A DNA stretch of 18,333 bases from JAWOHX01 sp046484975 (lineage in GTDB: Bacteria > Bacillota > Clostridia > DUPQ01), in the NCBI GenBank assembly GCA_046484975.1, contig JAWOHX010000160.1:1-18333 (forward strand), given 5' to 3'. Below, piece after piece: positions 1-7,445 of the stretch. Position 1 is the first letter of the stretch. Each line of letters begins with the position of its first letter. A program made the translations under genes and the position numbers. The notes beneath the pieces are model-generated. The model made no database searches. It was not told the DNA's origin and was given only the letters and a program-made list of their open reading frames with translations.

Positions 1-1
1 G

Positions 2-118
2 ATCTACGTGATAAAGAACGGTGGGATTGCCGAGCAGGGACGCCATGATGAACTGCTGGCGAAAAACGGCGCCTACCGGGAATTGCTGGTTCGGCAGACG
101 GAGGAAAAAAACCCATGA
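2..118 (+). CDS. ABC exporter ATPase/permease subunit, C-terminal end only
   Basis: Only the last 38 codons are in the window, ending in TGA at 116-118. The translation begins IYVIKNGGIAEQGRHDELL and then KNGAYRELL. This is the usual end of the nucleotide-binding domain of exporter-type ABC proteins: the D-x-I-x-V-x-x-x-G strand, then the E-x-G-x-H-x-E-L-L motif, then the A-Y-x-x-L helix. The stop overlaps the start of the next gene in an ATGA arrangement. The next gene encodes a full ABC half-transporter, so the two products probably form a heterodimeric exporter. Substrate and the rest of the protein cannot be judged from here. Confidence 0.85.
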   Translation: MYVIKNGGIAEQGRHDELLAKNGAYRELLVRQTEEKNP

Positions 119-1857
119 AGAAGATGGGCGTGAAAACCACTTTGCTATCATTGAAAAGGCTTCTTGGGCATATCCGGACCTATCGGAAACGTTACATGCT
201 GGGCTTGGTCGTCCACGGGTTCGGACAGGACTTCATCTTCAACATACTTTTCTCCATGTCATTCATCCTGCTTTTTCAGGCAGGGGAGAACAAAAGCATG
301 GAGGAGCTTGTCAGGGGCATCTTCTTCCTGTCCCTGGGCTTCGTGCTGACTGTCTTCATCTACATCACCGGCGCACTCCTGTTTGAGACCGCCCATGCCC
401 GTGAAACGGGGCTCATGAGGCAGAAACTCTTCTCCCATGTGATCCGGATACCTGCACAGTGGTTTGAAAAAAGCCATTCAGGGGATGCCGTCTCCAGACT
501 GACCAACGACATGCAGGCCCTGGAATCCGCCTGGGGGCAGCCATTGTTGAATATTGTTGCCAGCCTCATCTCGGGCATAGGCAGCTGCATCGTGATATTC
601 CTGATTGATCCTCGCTTTGCCATGGTCATAATCCCGGTGAGCTTCATCATGTTTTTCATCTCCAGTCGGTTCATCGCACCAGTGAAAAAGAAAAGTGATG
701 AGGTGCAAAAAGGCCATGCCTCGCTGACGGAACGCATCGTGGATTTGACGGCCTCGCTGAAAGTTGTTCGAATCTTCAACATCACCCCCTGGATCGTGAA
801 GAGGCTGGACGATGCCATTGACAACATATACAAGCTGGGGATGCAGCGGGCGGCCTGGAGGATTGCCCAGGGCGCAACCAACAACCTGACAGGCATCATC
901 AACTTCATGGGCATGATCTTCATTGGCAGTTTCTTTGTACTCAACGGATGGTTCAATTTCTCCACCCTCATTGCCATGGTCCAGCTTGGAAACGGCATCA
1001 ACTATATGTTCTGGAGCATGGGCACCCAGCTCACTGCCCTGCAGAACTCCCTGGCGGGAGCAGACAGGGCCCTGGATCTCCTGGAACATCCCACCGAACA
1101 CAAGGGAGGCGAAGAAAGTTTCTCAGACAGGGCTCCGGTCGTGGAACTGAAAGGCGTCACATTCTGCTACGAGGAGGGCAAACCCGTTCTCTCAGGCATC
1201 GACCTGCGCATAGGGAAGGGAGAGACCGTGGCCCTGGTGGGCGGAAGCGGCGGGGGCAAAAGCACCCTCCTGAAGCTGATCAACGGCTATTACCTGCCAC
1301 AGGAGGGAACTGTCAGGATCTTTGGAATGGAGTTGTCAGAAGAAACCAAGGAACTGATCAGAAGCCAAACGGCCTATGTTCCCCAGACAAACTACCTGTT
1401 TTCCGGTACCATCCGGGAGAACATCCTTTACGGGAAACCGGATGCCACAGAAGATGAAATCGTCAAAGCTGCGAAAATTGCCCATGCCCATGATTTCATC
1501 GGGAAAATGCAAAACGGTTATGAAAGCCTGACCGGGGAAAGAGGGGTCTCAATCTCCGGCGGCCAGAAGCAAAGGATCACCATTGCAAGGGCAATGATCA
1601 AAAACCCGCCCCTCCTGCTTTTGGACGAAGCCACCTCCTCCCTGGACACCCGTTCAGAAAAACTCATCCAGAAGTCCATCGAAAGGCTCATCGCCGGCAA
1701 AACATGCATCATCGTGGCCCATCGCCTGTCCACCATCCTCCATGCAGACAGGATACTGGTCGTAGAGAACGGTCGGATCGTGGAGGAAGGGACCCACGAG
1801 AGTCTTCTCCAACAAAACAACAGGTATGCCTATTATTACAACCTCCAGTACAGATAA
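115..1857 (+). CDS. ABC exporter, fused permease and ATP-binding protein (half-transporter)
   Basis: This 580-residue half-transporter has a six-helix type I exporter membrane domain (about residues 20-320) followed by a nucleotide-binding domain (about 342-575). The ATPase motifs are intact: Walker A GGSGGGKST (376-384), Q-loop Gln424, signature SGGQ (481-484), Walker B LLLLDEA with catalytic Glu505, and H-loop His536. The start ATG at 115 overlaps the TGA of the preceding ABC gene, with GGAGG about 10 bases upstream, so translation is probably coupled. Two adjacent half-transporter genes are typical of heterodimeric multidrug, lipid or peptide exporters. The consensus catalytic Glu indicates this subunit can hydrolyse ATP; whether the partner's site is degenerate cannot be seen. 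The substrate is unknown. It sits just upstream of a sugar module but nothing links it to sugar use. Confidence 0.93.
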   Translation: MKKMGVKTTLLSLKRLLGHIRTYRKRYMLGLVVHGFGQDFIFNILFSMSFILLFQAGENKSMEELVRGIFFLSLGFVLTVFIYITGALLFETAHARETGLMRQKLFSHVIRIPAQWFEKSHSGDAVSRLTNDMQALESAWGQPLLNIVASLISGIGSCIVIFLIDPRFAMVIIPVSFIMFFISSRFIAPVKKKSDEVQKGHASLTERIVDLTASLKVVRIFNITPWIVKRLDDAIDNIYKLGMQRAAWRIAQGATNNLTGIINFMGMIFIGSFFVLNGWFNFSTLIAMVQLGNGINYMFWSMGTQLTALQNSLAGADRALDLLEHPTEHKGGEESFSDRAPVVELKGVTFCYEEGKPVLSGIDLRIGKGETVALVGGSGGGKSTLLKLINGYYLPQEGTVRIFGMELSEETKELIRSQTAYVPQTNYLFSGTIRENILYGKPDATEDEIVKAAKIAHAHDFIGKMQNGYESLTGERGVSISGGQKQRITIARAMIKNPPLLLLDEATSSLDTRSEKLIQKSIERLIAGKTCIIVAHRLSTILHADRILVVENGRIVEEGTHESLLQQNNRYAYYYNLQYR

Positions 1858-1877
1858 GCTTTCCTCTCCATTTCCTG

Positions 1878-1907
1878 TGGAAAACAAGTGGCGGATTGGG
1901 ATATAAT
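1878..1907 (+). promoter_or_regulatory. Candidate sigma-70-type promoter after the ABC genes
   Basis: A consensus -10 TATAAT lies at 1902-1907, with a poor -35 TGGAAA (four of six matches) at 1878-1883 and an 18-base spacer. It would place a start of transcription near 1914, so the permease/beta-galactosidase mRNA would have a leader of about 250 bases. The -10 match is good and the -35 is weak. The call is tentative. Confidence 0.3.
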
Positions 1908-2137
1908 GGTGGAGGAGGTGCAGGGCAGTGCAGAAAACAAGAACAACATCCATACCATCGTATCCAATGCCGCCATTGTGCTTTTCATCGCCATTCCGGC
2001 GGGTTTTCTTTTTTACCTTGATACACGTACCAATGCTTTGCCATATCCAAACAAGGGGAACCACGGACAGCATGGACTTTTCCGATATGGCAAAACCCCG
2101 GGACCTGTATCAAGCAATCATGGAGGATTTCGGATAA
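1906..2137 (+). pseudogene. Possible frameshifted small membrane-protein gene in the 307-base gap 1858-2164
   Basis: No intact conventional gene fills this gap. From ATG 1906 (or GTG 1888) one frame reads MVEEVQGSAENK and then a hydrophobic stretch, AAIVLFIAIPAGFLFYL, with codon use like the neighbours. Beyond a T6 run at 2009-2014 this frame turns poor. A neighbouring frame then continues as MDFSDMAKPRDLYQAIMEDFG and stops at 2137, again with good codons. A one-base shift at the T run would join the two into a protein of about 75-80 residues with one transmembrane segment. It could be a decayed gene, a sequencing error or a programmed frameshift. I do not recognise a family. The second frame alone, from GTG 1928, has a GGAGGAGGTG site upstream, so a 69-residue product is another reading. 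Confidence 0.25.
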
Positions 2138-2164
2138 GAAACAAATATTCAAAAGGGGGGCATC

Positions 2165-3496
2165 ATGGAAAAAGTCGTCGGCCTAAAAGAGAAACTGGCT
2201 TATTCAGCAGGCAGCCTGGGGAATAATTTCATCTACAGCCTGATGGCCACGTATCTGATCGTATTCTATACGGACTTCCTGAGGATCCCGGCCTTTGCCA
2301 TCACCGTGCTATTTTTGGTGGCAAGGATATGGGACGCAGTCAACGACCCCATCATGGGCATCATTGTTGACAATACCCAGACAAGATTCGGTAAATTCAG
2401 ACCTTACCTGTTGTTCGTCCCCTATGTGATGGCTGCCTTCACCATCCTTTGCTTCGTGGATCCGGGAGGAAGCCTGCTCCTGAAAATCATATGGGCCTAT
2501 GCCACATATATCCTATGGGGAATGAGTTTCACCGCCATGGACATCCCCTACTGGTCCATGACATCCGCCCTGACCCAGAATTTTGAGGAGCGAAGCAGCA
2601 TAGTCATGTTTTCCAGGACTTTTGCGAGCATCGGATATTTCATCACCGTGGTGGTGGCCTACCCCATTCTTGTGAATGCCCTGGGAGGCGGAAGCGGCGG
2701 CTGGATCAAGACCGCCGTGTTGCTCTCCGTCATGGCCATTCTTCTCACCAATCTGGCATTTTTAAAAACCAGGGAGAGAGCAAAAGTGGAGAAAAGGGAG
2801 AAACAGACCCTCGGAAAAGTGATCCTCCTCCTAAAGGCCAACAAACCATTGCTGATCCTGATGCTTTCCCTGCTTGCAGTGGAAATCTCCAATGCCATCA
2901 AGATCATCTATCCCGCCTACTATATCAGGTACAATTTTGATTCGGAGGCACTCATCCCGGTGTTCATGGCCATCTATGCCGTGTTCACCGTTTTCGGGAG
3001 CATCATCATGCCAGCGGTGGCAAAAAGACTCGGGAAAAAGAAAACAGCCCTCGTCGGCATTGTGGTCATGTCATTGTCCAGCCTTGCCCATTTCATCGCC
3101 GGATACGGCAGTTTCACCGCCATCATCGTCATAAACGCCTTTGGCGCGGCGGCCTTTGGTCTGGCGAACATCGCCATGATGTCCATGCTGGCTGACACTG
3201 TGGAATATGGCCAGTGGAAAACGGGCATCCGGGCGGAAGGGATGGTTTTCTCCACCAATATCTTCAAGACAAAGATTGCTTCGGCCCTGGGTGGAGCCCT
3301 GGGGGCGCTGGCCCTGGGAATCATGGCCTATGATGTGGACAAAGCCATTACTGTGACCATGATGAACGGATTCCATGCCATGATTTCCCTGGTTCCTGCC
3401 GTCATATGCATCCTGGCGGTGATTCCCATCAGGAAATACATCCTGACTGAAGAATTGTATGAAAGGATACTCAAGGAAATTGGACAAGACAGCTGA
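2165..3496 (+). CDS. GPH-family sugar:cation symporter (MFS fold)
   Basis: This 443-residue integral membrane protein of about 12 segments belongs to the glycoside-pentoside-hexuronide:cation symporter family (MelB/XynP/UidB type). It opens with KLAYSAGSLGNNFIYSLMATY and has RIWDAVNDPIMG at 54-65 including Asp57 and Asp61. TRFGKFRPYLLF follows at 73-84, then GMSFTAMDIPYWSM at 119-132, and ADTVEYGQWKTGIRAEG begins near residue 342. All of these are family landmarks. It ends after the last helix and lacks the C-terminal IIA-like regulatory domain found in LacS-type members. The start ATG follows AAGGGGGG by four bases. The next gene, a beta-galactosidase, begins inside this one, so a galactoside (lactose or a plant or host oligosaccharide) is the likely substrate. 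The exact sugar and coupling ion cannot be read from sequence. Confidence 0.9.
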   Translation: MEKVVGLKEKLAYSAGSLGNNFIYSLMATYLIVFYTDFLRIPAFAITVLFLVARIWDAVNDPIMGIIVDNTQTRFGKFRPYLLFVPYVMAAFTILCFVDPGGSLLLKIIWAYATYILWGMSFTAMDIPYWSMTSALTQNFEERSSIVMFSRTFASIGYFITVVVAYPILVNALGGGSGGWIKTAVLLSVMAILLTNLAFLKTRERAKVEKREKQTLGKVILLLKANKPLLILMLSLLAVEISNAIKIIYPAYYIRYNFDSEALIPVFMAIYAVFTVFGSIIMPAVAKRLGKKKTALVGIVVMSLSSLAHFIAGYGSFTAIIVINAFGAAAFGLANIAMMSMLADTVEYGQWKTGIRAEGMVFSTNIFKTKIASALGGALGALALGIMAYDVDKAITVTMMNGFHAMISLVPAVICILAVIPIRKYILTEELYERILKEIGQDS

Positions 3497-6449
3497 AGAA
3501 TGTATCTATGACCAGGGAATCTTCAGAATCAACAGCCTGCCTCCCCGGTTTTACGGATTTCCACTGGATGAAAGGGAGAAAAAGCCGGAAAGGTTCCTCC
3601 AATCCCTGAATGGTCCCTGGAAATTCCGTTTTCTTCCGGACACCCTGCAAGCGGATGATTTTGACACTTTGGAATGGGATGAGATCCCTGTCCCGGCCAA
3701 TTGGGAAATCAAGGGATATGGAATCCCCATATACACCAACATCCGGTATCCGCATGCATTCGATACCCGGCACATTCCCAGGATCCATGCAAACCAAAAC
3801 CCCTGTGGCCAATACACCCGGGTGTTTCACATGGAGCGCGAATGGCTGGACAGGCAGACCATCCTCAGGTTTGACGGAGTGCAATCCGCGGTGCTGGTCC
3901 GGGTCAACGGGCAGTTTGTCGGGTATTCCCAAGATGGTTTCACTCCATCGGAATTTGATATTTCCCCTTTTGTCGTGGGAGGAGAAAACAAGCTGTGTGT
4001 GCTGGTCCCGAAATTCTGCACCGGAAGTTGGCTGGAAGACCAGGACATGTGGAGGATGGGAGGCATCATCCGGGATGTAACCCTTATTTCCCAGCCTGTG
4101 ACATCCCTGTTCGATGTGTTCATCCGCACCGACCTGGACCGGGACCTGCATACCGGGTTTTTGCACGCGGAACTGGATATTTCAAATCCTCAGAAGGAAA
4201 TGACGGTGGAGATCTCTCTGCATAATATGCAGGGAAAAGAGACATACAGAAAAGAAATACATGTCGCCGGGAGCAGGGTGGTGTTCAAGGATTCCATCGT
4301 AAAACCCAAAGTCTGGAGCGCCGAGACCCCGGACCTTTACCGGACAGAGATTGTCCTTTACGGAAAAGATGGGGTATTTCTGGACAAAAGGGTCCTGGAA
4401 ACGGGATTCAAGAGGGTGGAGATTAGAAGCGGGGTTTTTTATCTGAACGACAAACCGGTGAAGATCAAAGGAATCAACCGGCATGAATTCCATCCAGACC
4501 ATGGTTTTGCAGTGCCCCGGGAGATTACGGAGCAGGACATTTTGCTCTGCAAGCAGAATAACATCAACGCCATCCGCACCAGCCACTATCCAAACAGCCC
4601 ATTTTTCTACAGCCTTTGTTCCCGGTACGGCATTTATGTCATGGATGAATGCAATCTGGAAACCCACGGGGTAAGAAAAAAAATCCCAGCAAGCCGTCCC
4701 GAATGGGAAGAGGAATGTGTTTACAGAATGGAGAGCATGGTGAAGCGGGATCGGAACCATGCCTGTATCATCATGTACAGCCTGGGAAATGAAGCGGGAT
4801 ACGGGGAGAATTTCAGAAAAATGAAGCGCACGGCTATGCGACTGGCCCCGTTGACACCTATCCATTATGAAGGGGACCATGTTTTGGATATATCCGATGT
4901 ATTCAGCCTGATGTATGCCTCGGTGGATAAATGCAGGAGGATTCTGGAAAGAAAAAAAGTTCGGGTAGCGTATTTCGACAGTAAAATACTAGGGAATCCA
5001 TTAAAACCCAGTCAGTACAGGGAAAAACCCTTTATGCTGTGCGAATTTGCCCACTGCATGGGGAACAGTCTGGGAAATTTCCGGGAATATATGATGCTGT
5101 TTGAAAAGCATCCCCATTGCATGGGAGGGTTCATCTGGGATTTCGCTGACCAGTCCATCCGGAAAAAGACAGAGGACGGGCGGGACTTGTTTGCCTACGG
5201 GGGAGACTTCGGTGACCAGCCCAATGACTTGAATTTCTGTGGAAACGGGATTTTCGGAGCCATGCGCAATCCCAATCCTGCTTTGTATGAAGTGAAGAAA
5301 GGATATGAGGACATCCGGGTGAAAAGAACGGGAGAAGGGTCTTTCCTGGTAAAGAACAACCGTTGTTTCAAGGATCTGGAGGATGTGGAGCTGCGATGGG
5401 AAAGGACCTGTGAAGGAAACCCGGTGGAGTCCGGCCGGATGGATTTGCCGGGAATGGGGCCGTTGGAGGAACATCCGGTGGGAATCCCTGTTTTCAAAGA
5501 AGACCCGAAGGGAGAGACCTTTCTGAATCTTTCCTTCCATCTCAAGGAGGATGTATCCTGGGCCGGAAAAGGCCACTGCATTGCCGGGGAGCAGTTTCTT
5601 ATCCAGTCTGCAGAACCAGAAAAAAAGAAGCCTGCAGGAGAGAGCCGTCCGGGCATATCCTTTTCCGAGAAAGGCCTGTCCATTGAACATGTGGCTTTTG
5701 ACATCAGACCTTGCTTTTTCCGGGCGCCCATTGACAATGAGGGGCAGCTGATGCAACTCTTGACAGGCAACCAAAAGCTGGTGGATTTTTTATACGGAAG
5801 AAGGTTTTGGGAAGCCACGGAGCAAGCCCGATGTGTCCGGAGCGCCTGGAAAAAAGGGCGTCTTTGTTCCCGTTGGAAGGTCAGGTATTTTTTGGGACAT
5901 GTGAAAATGTGGGCGGTTCCTTGCGAAGATGGCAGTGTCCGGGTGGGAATGGAAGGATTCGCGTTGCGAAACCTCATCCGGTTCGGCATGATGTTCCACA
6001 TGGACAAGGAATTCCAACAGGTGGACTGGTTGGGGAGGGGACCCCATGAGAATTACTGTGACCGTACATGGTCGGCAAAAATCGGGAAGTACAGCAGTCC
6101 CCTGCAGGATTTCGCCCATGACTACCTCAAACCCCAGGAGAACGCCAACAGGACGGATATCCGCTGGCTAAGGCTTTCGAGCGGGGATGGGTCTGTGCTT
6201 CTGGAACGTGCACAGGAGCATTTGGAAGCTTCCGTCTGGCCCTATACCTTGAACGACCTTATCAGGGCCACCCATATCCATCTTCTTGAAAAAAATAAGA
6301 CCATCACCGTCTGTGCAGGCTTGGCCCAAAGGGGGGTTGGCGGAAGCGTTCCGGCCATGCTGCGCCTGTTGAAGCCGTATAAGATGAAAGGATTCAGAAA
6401 ATACCGGTTTGAATTTTACCTGTCCAAACATACCAGAGAGCAGCTATAA
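3459..6449 (+). CDS. lacZ: Beta-galactosidase, glycoside hydrolase family 2 (LacZ-like)
   Basis: This 996-residue cytoplasmic LacZ-type enzyme (E. coli LacZ is 1023) hydrolyses terminal beta-galactosides brought in by the symporter. In order it has the jelly-roll sugar-binding domain (DGVQSAVLVRVNGQFVGYSQ and SWLEDQDMWRMGGI), an immunoglobulin-like domain, a TIM barrel starting at KIKGINRHEFHPDHG, and the C-terminal small-chain domain (RAPIDNE, WLGRGPHENYCDR). The acid/base is Glu445 in SLGNEAGYG and the nucleophile is Glu529 in LCEFAHCMGNS. No signal peptide is visible. The ATG at 3459 gives a 38-base overlap with the permease gene; TTG at 3480 is an alternative. No in-frame ATG follows for over 100 codons, so the start must lie in the overlap and translation is probably coupled. 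The far C-terminus has GVGGSVPA where LacZ usually has GVGGDDSW. The gene converges on the response regulator gene, overlapping it by six bases. Confidence 0.93.
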   Translation: MKGYSRKLDKTAEECIYDQGIFRINSLPPRFYGFPLDEREKKPERFLQSLNGPWKFRFLPDTLQADDFDTLEWDEIPVPANWEIKGYGIPIYTNIRYPHAFDTRHIPRIHANQNPCGQYTRVFHMEREWLDRQTILRFDGVQSAVLVRVNGQFVGYSQDGFTPSEFDISPFVVGGENKLCVLVPKFCTGSWLEDQDMWRMGGIIRDVTLISQPVTSLFDVFIRTDLDRDLHTGFLHAELDISNPQKEMTVEISLHNMQGKETYRKEIHVAGSRVVFKDSIVKPKVWSAETPDLYRTEIVLYGKDGVFLDKRVLETGFKRVEIRSGVFYLNDKPVKIKGINRHEFHPDHGFAVPREITEQDILLCKQNNINAIRTSHYPNSPFFYSLCSRYGIYVMDECNLETHGVRKKIPASRPEWEEECVYRMESMVKRDRNHACIIMYSLGNEAGYGENFRKMKRTAMRLAPLTPIHYEGDHVLDISDVFSLMYASVDKCRRILERKKVRVAYFDSKILGNPLKPSQYREKPFMLCEFAHCMGNSLGNFREYMMLFEKHPHCMGGFIWDFADQSIRKKTEDGRDLFAYGGDFGDQPNDLNFCGNGIFGAMRNPNPALYEVKKGYEDIRVKRTGEGSFLVKNNRCFKDLEDVELRWERTCEGNPVESGRMDLPGMGPLEEHPVGIPVFKEDPKGETFLNLSFHLKEDVSWAGKGHCIAGEQFLIQSAEPEKKKPAGESRPGISFSEKGLSIEHVAFDIRPCFFRAPIDNEGQLMQLLTGNQKLVDFLYGRRFWEATEQARCVRSAWKKGRLCSRWKVRYFLGHVKMWAVPCEDGSVRVGMEGFALRNLIRFGMMFHMDKEFQQVDWLGRGPHENYCDRTWSAKIGKYSSPLQDFAHDYLKPQENANRTDIRWLRLSSGDGSVLLERAQEHLEASVWPYTLNDLIRATHIHLLEKNKTITVCAGLAQRGVGGSVPAMLRLLKPYKMKGFRKYRFEFYLSKHTREQL

Positions 6450-7445
6450 ACGGGATTTTTGCAACATGAGCTTGGTACAGACATCCACCACCTGGGAATC
6501 GTAAAGGATTCCGGAATGATGATTGATTTCATTCAAGGCCTCATCTTGAGACAATGCCGCACGATAGGGCCTATGGGTCGTCATGGCCTCAATGACATCC
6601 GCCACGGAAAGTATCCGGGTCTCCAAAAGCAAGGCATCCCCTTTCAGACCCCTGGGGTAGCCGCTTCCATTGAGGCGTTCATGATGCTGGTAAATGACTT
6701 CCGCAGCCGGCCAGGGCAAATCCACATCCTTAAGGACTTCATAACCACGCAGGCAATGCAGTTTTATGATTTCATATTCCGGAGGGGAGAGAGCTGTCGG
6801 TTTGGTCAGAATTTCAGATGGGACTTGAATTTTACCGATGTCATGGATATATCCAATGACCCTCAGGCCTTCAACTGTTTCATCGGAAAGGCCCATCTCT
6901 ACCCCGATGTTTCCTGCCAGTTCACCTACCCGTCTTTGATGGCCTGCGGTATATGGATCACGTAGATCCAGCATGGCCGCAACCACTGACGTGATGTCCA
7001 GCATGGCTTTTCGAAGGCTTTTTGTCCGGAGCATGACCATATCTTCCAATTGCTTCTGGTATATGAGGTTTTCCTTTTTCAGCGCAATGTATTTGGATGC
7101 CTTTCTCATGGTCTGGAGCAATTCATCAAACCGGACCGGTTTTGTCAGATAATCATAAGCCTGTGACCGAATGGCGGCAATCGCCGTATCGGTTGAGGGA
7201 TCCCCGGTCATGATGACAACAAGGACCTCCTTCTGCATGCTGTTGACTGCATCCAGAAGAGCCAGACCGGACTGACCCGGCATGATAATGTCCGTGAGAA
7301 CGATGTCCACCGGATGCTCCTTCAGAAGGTTCAGTGCCTTTGGGACATTCTCCGCTTCCAGGACTTCATATCCTTTTCCTTTCAGGTATTCACACATCGT
7401 GGAACGTATGCTCTTCTCATCATCTACAATCATTATTCTCATCAT
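6444..7445 (-). CDS. Response regulator with HD-GYP output domain (probable cyclic-di-GMP phosphodiesterase)
   Basis: This 333-residue two-domain protein has an N-terminal receiver at about 2-120, with acidic Asp8/Asp9, phospho-acceptor Asp52 in VLTDIIMPG, switch Thr80 and Lys102 in TKPV. A short coiled linker (about 120-145) leads to an HD-GYP domain with HD at 201-202 (YIHDIGK), HHERLNGSGYP at 254-264 and the downstream DVIEAMTTHRPYR helix. HD-GYP proteins with these residues bind metals and usually break down cyclic-di-GMP, so phosphorylation by the upstream kinase probably tunes second-messenger turnover. The ATG overlaps the kinase TGA as ATGA, and GGAGGA at the kinase end serves as ribosome site, so the two are one coupled operon. 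There is no DNA-binding domain. Its stop overlaps the end of the opposing beta-galactosidase gene. Confidence 0.93.
   Translation of the reverse strand: MMRIMIVDDEKSIRSTMCEYLKGKGYEVLEAENVPKALNLLKEHPVDIVLTDIIMPGQSGLALLDAVNSMQKEVLVVIMTGDPSTDTAIAAIRSQAYDYLTKPVRFDELLQTMRKASKYIALKKENLIYQKQLEDMVMLRTKSLRKAMLDITSVVAAMLDLRDPYTAGHQRRVGELAGNIGVEMGLSDETVEGLRVIGYIHDIGKIQVPSEILTKPTALSPPEYEIIKLHCLRGYEVLKDVDLPWPAAEVIYQHHERLNGSGYPRGLKGDALLLETRILSVADVIEAMTTHRPYRAALSQDEALNEINHHSGILYDSQVVDVCTKLMLQKSRL

Noticed and set aside
360..1101. Two overlapping minus-strand open frames of over 200 codons
   Set aside because: Antisense shadows of the ABC exporter membrane domain.
1861..1885. TTTCC-TGT-GGAAA hairpin after the ABC gene as a terminator
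   Set aside because: Five-base stem and no following T-run.
5195..6007. 270-codon open frame on the minus strand
   Set aside because: Antisense to the beta-galactosidase gene, whose motifs fix the coding strand.
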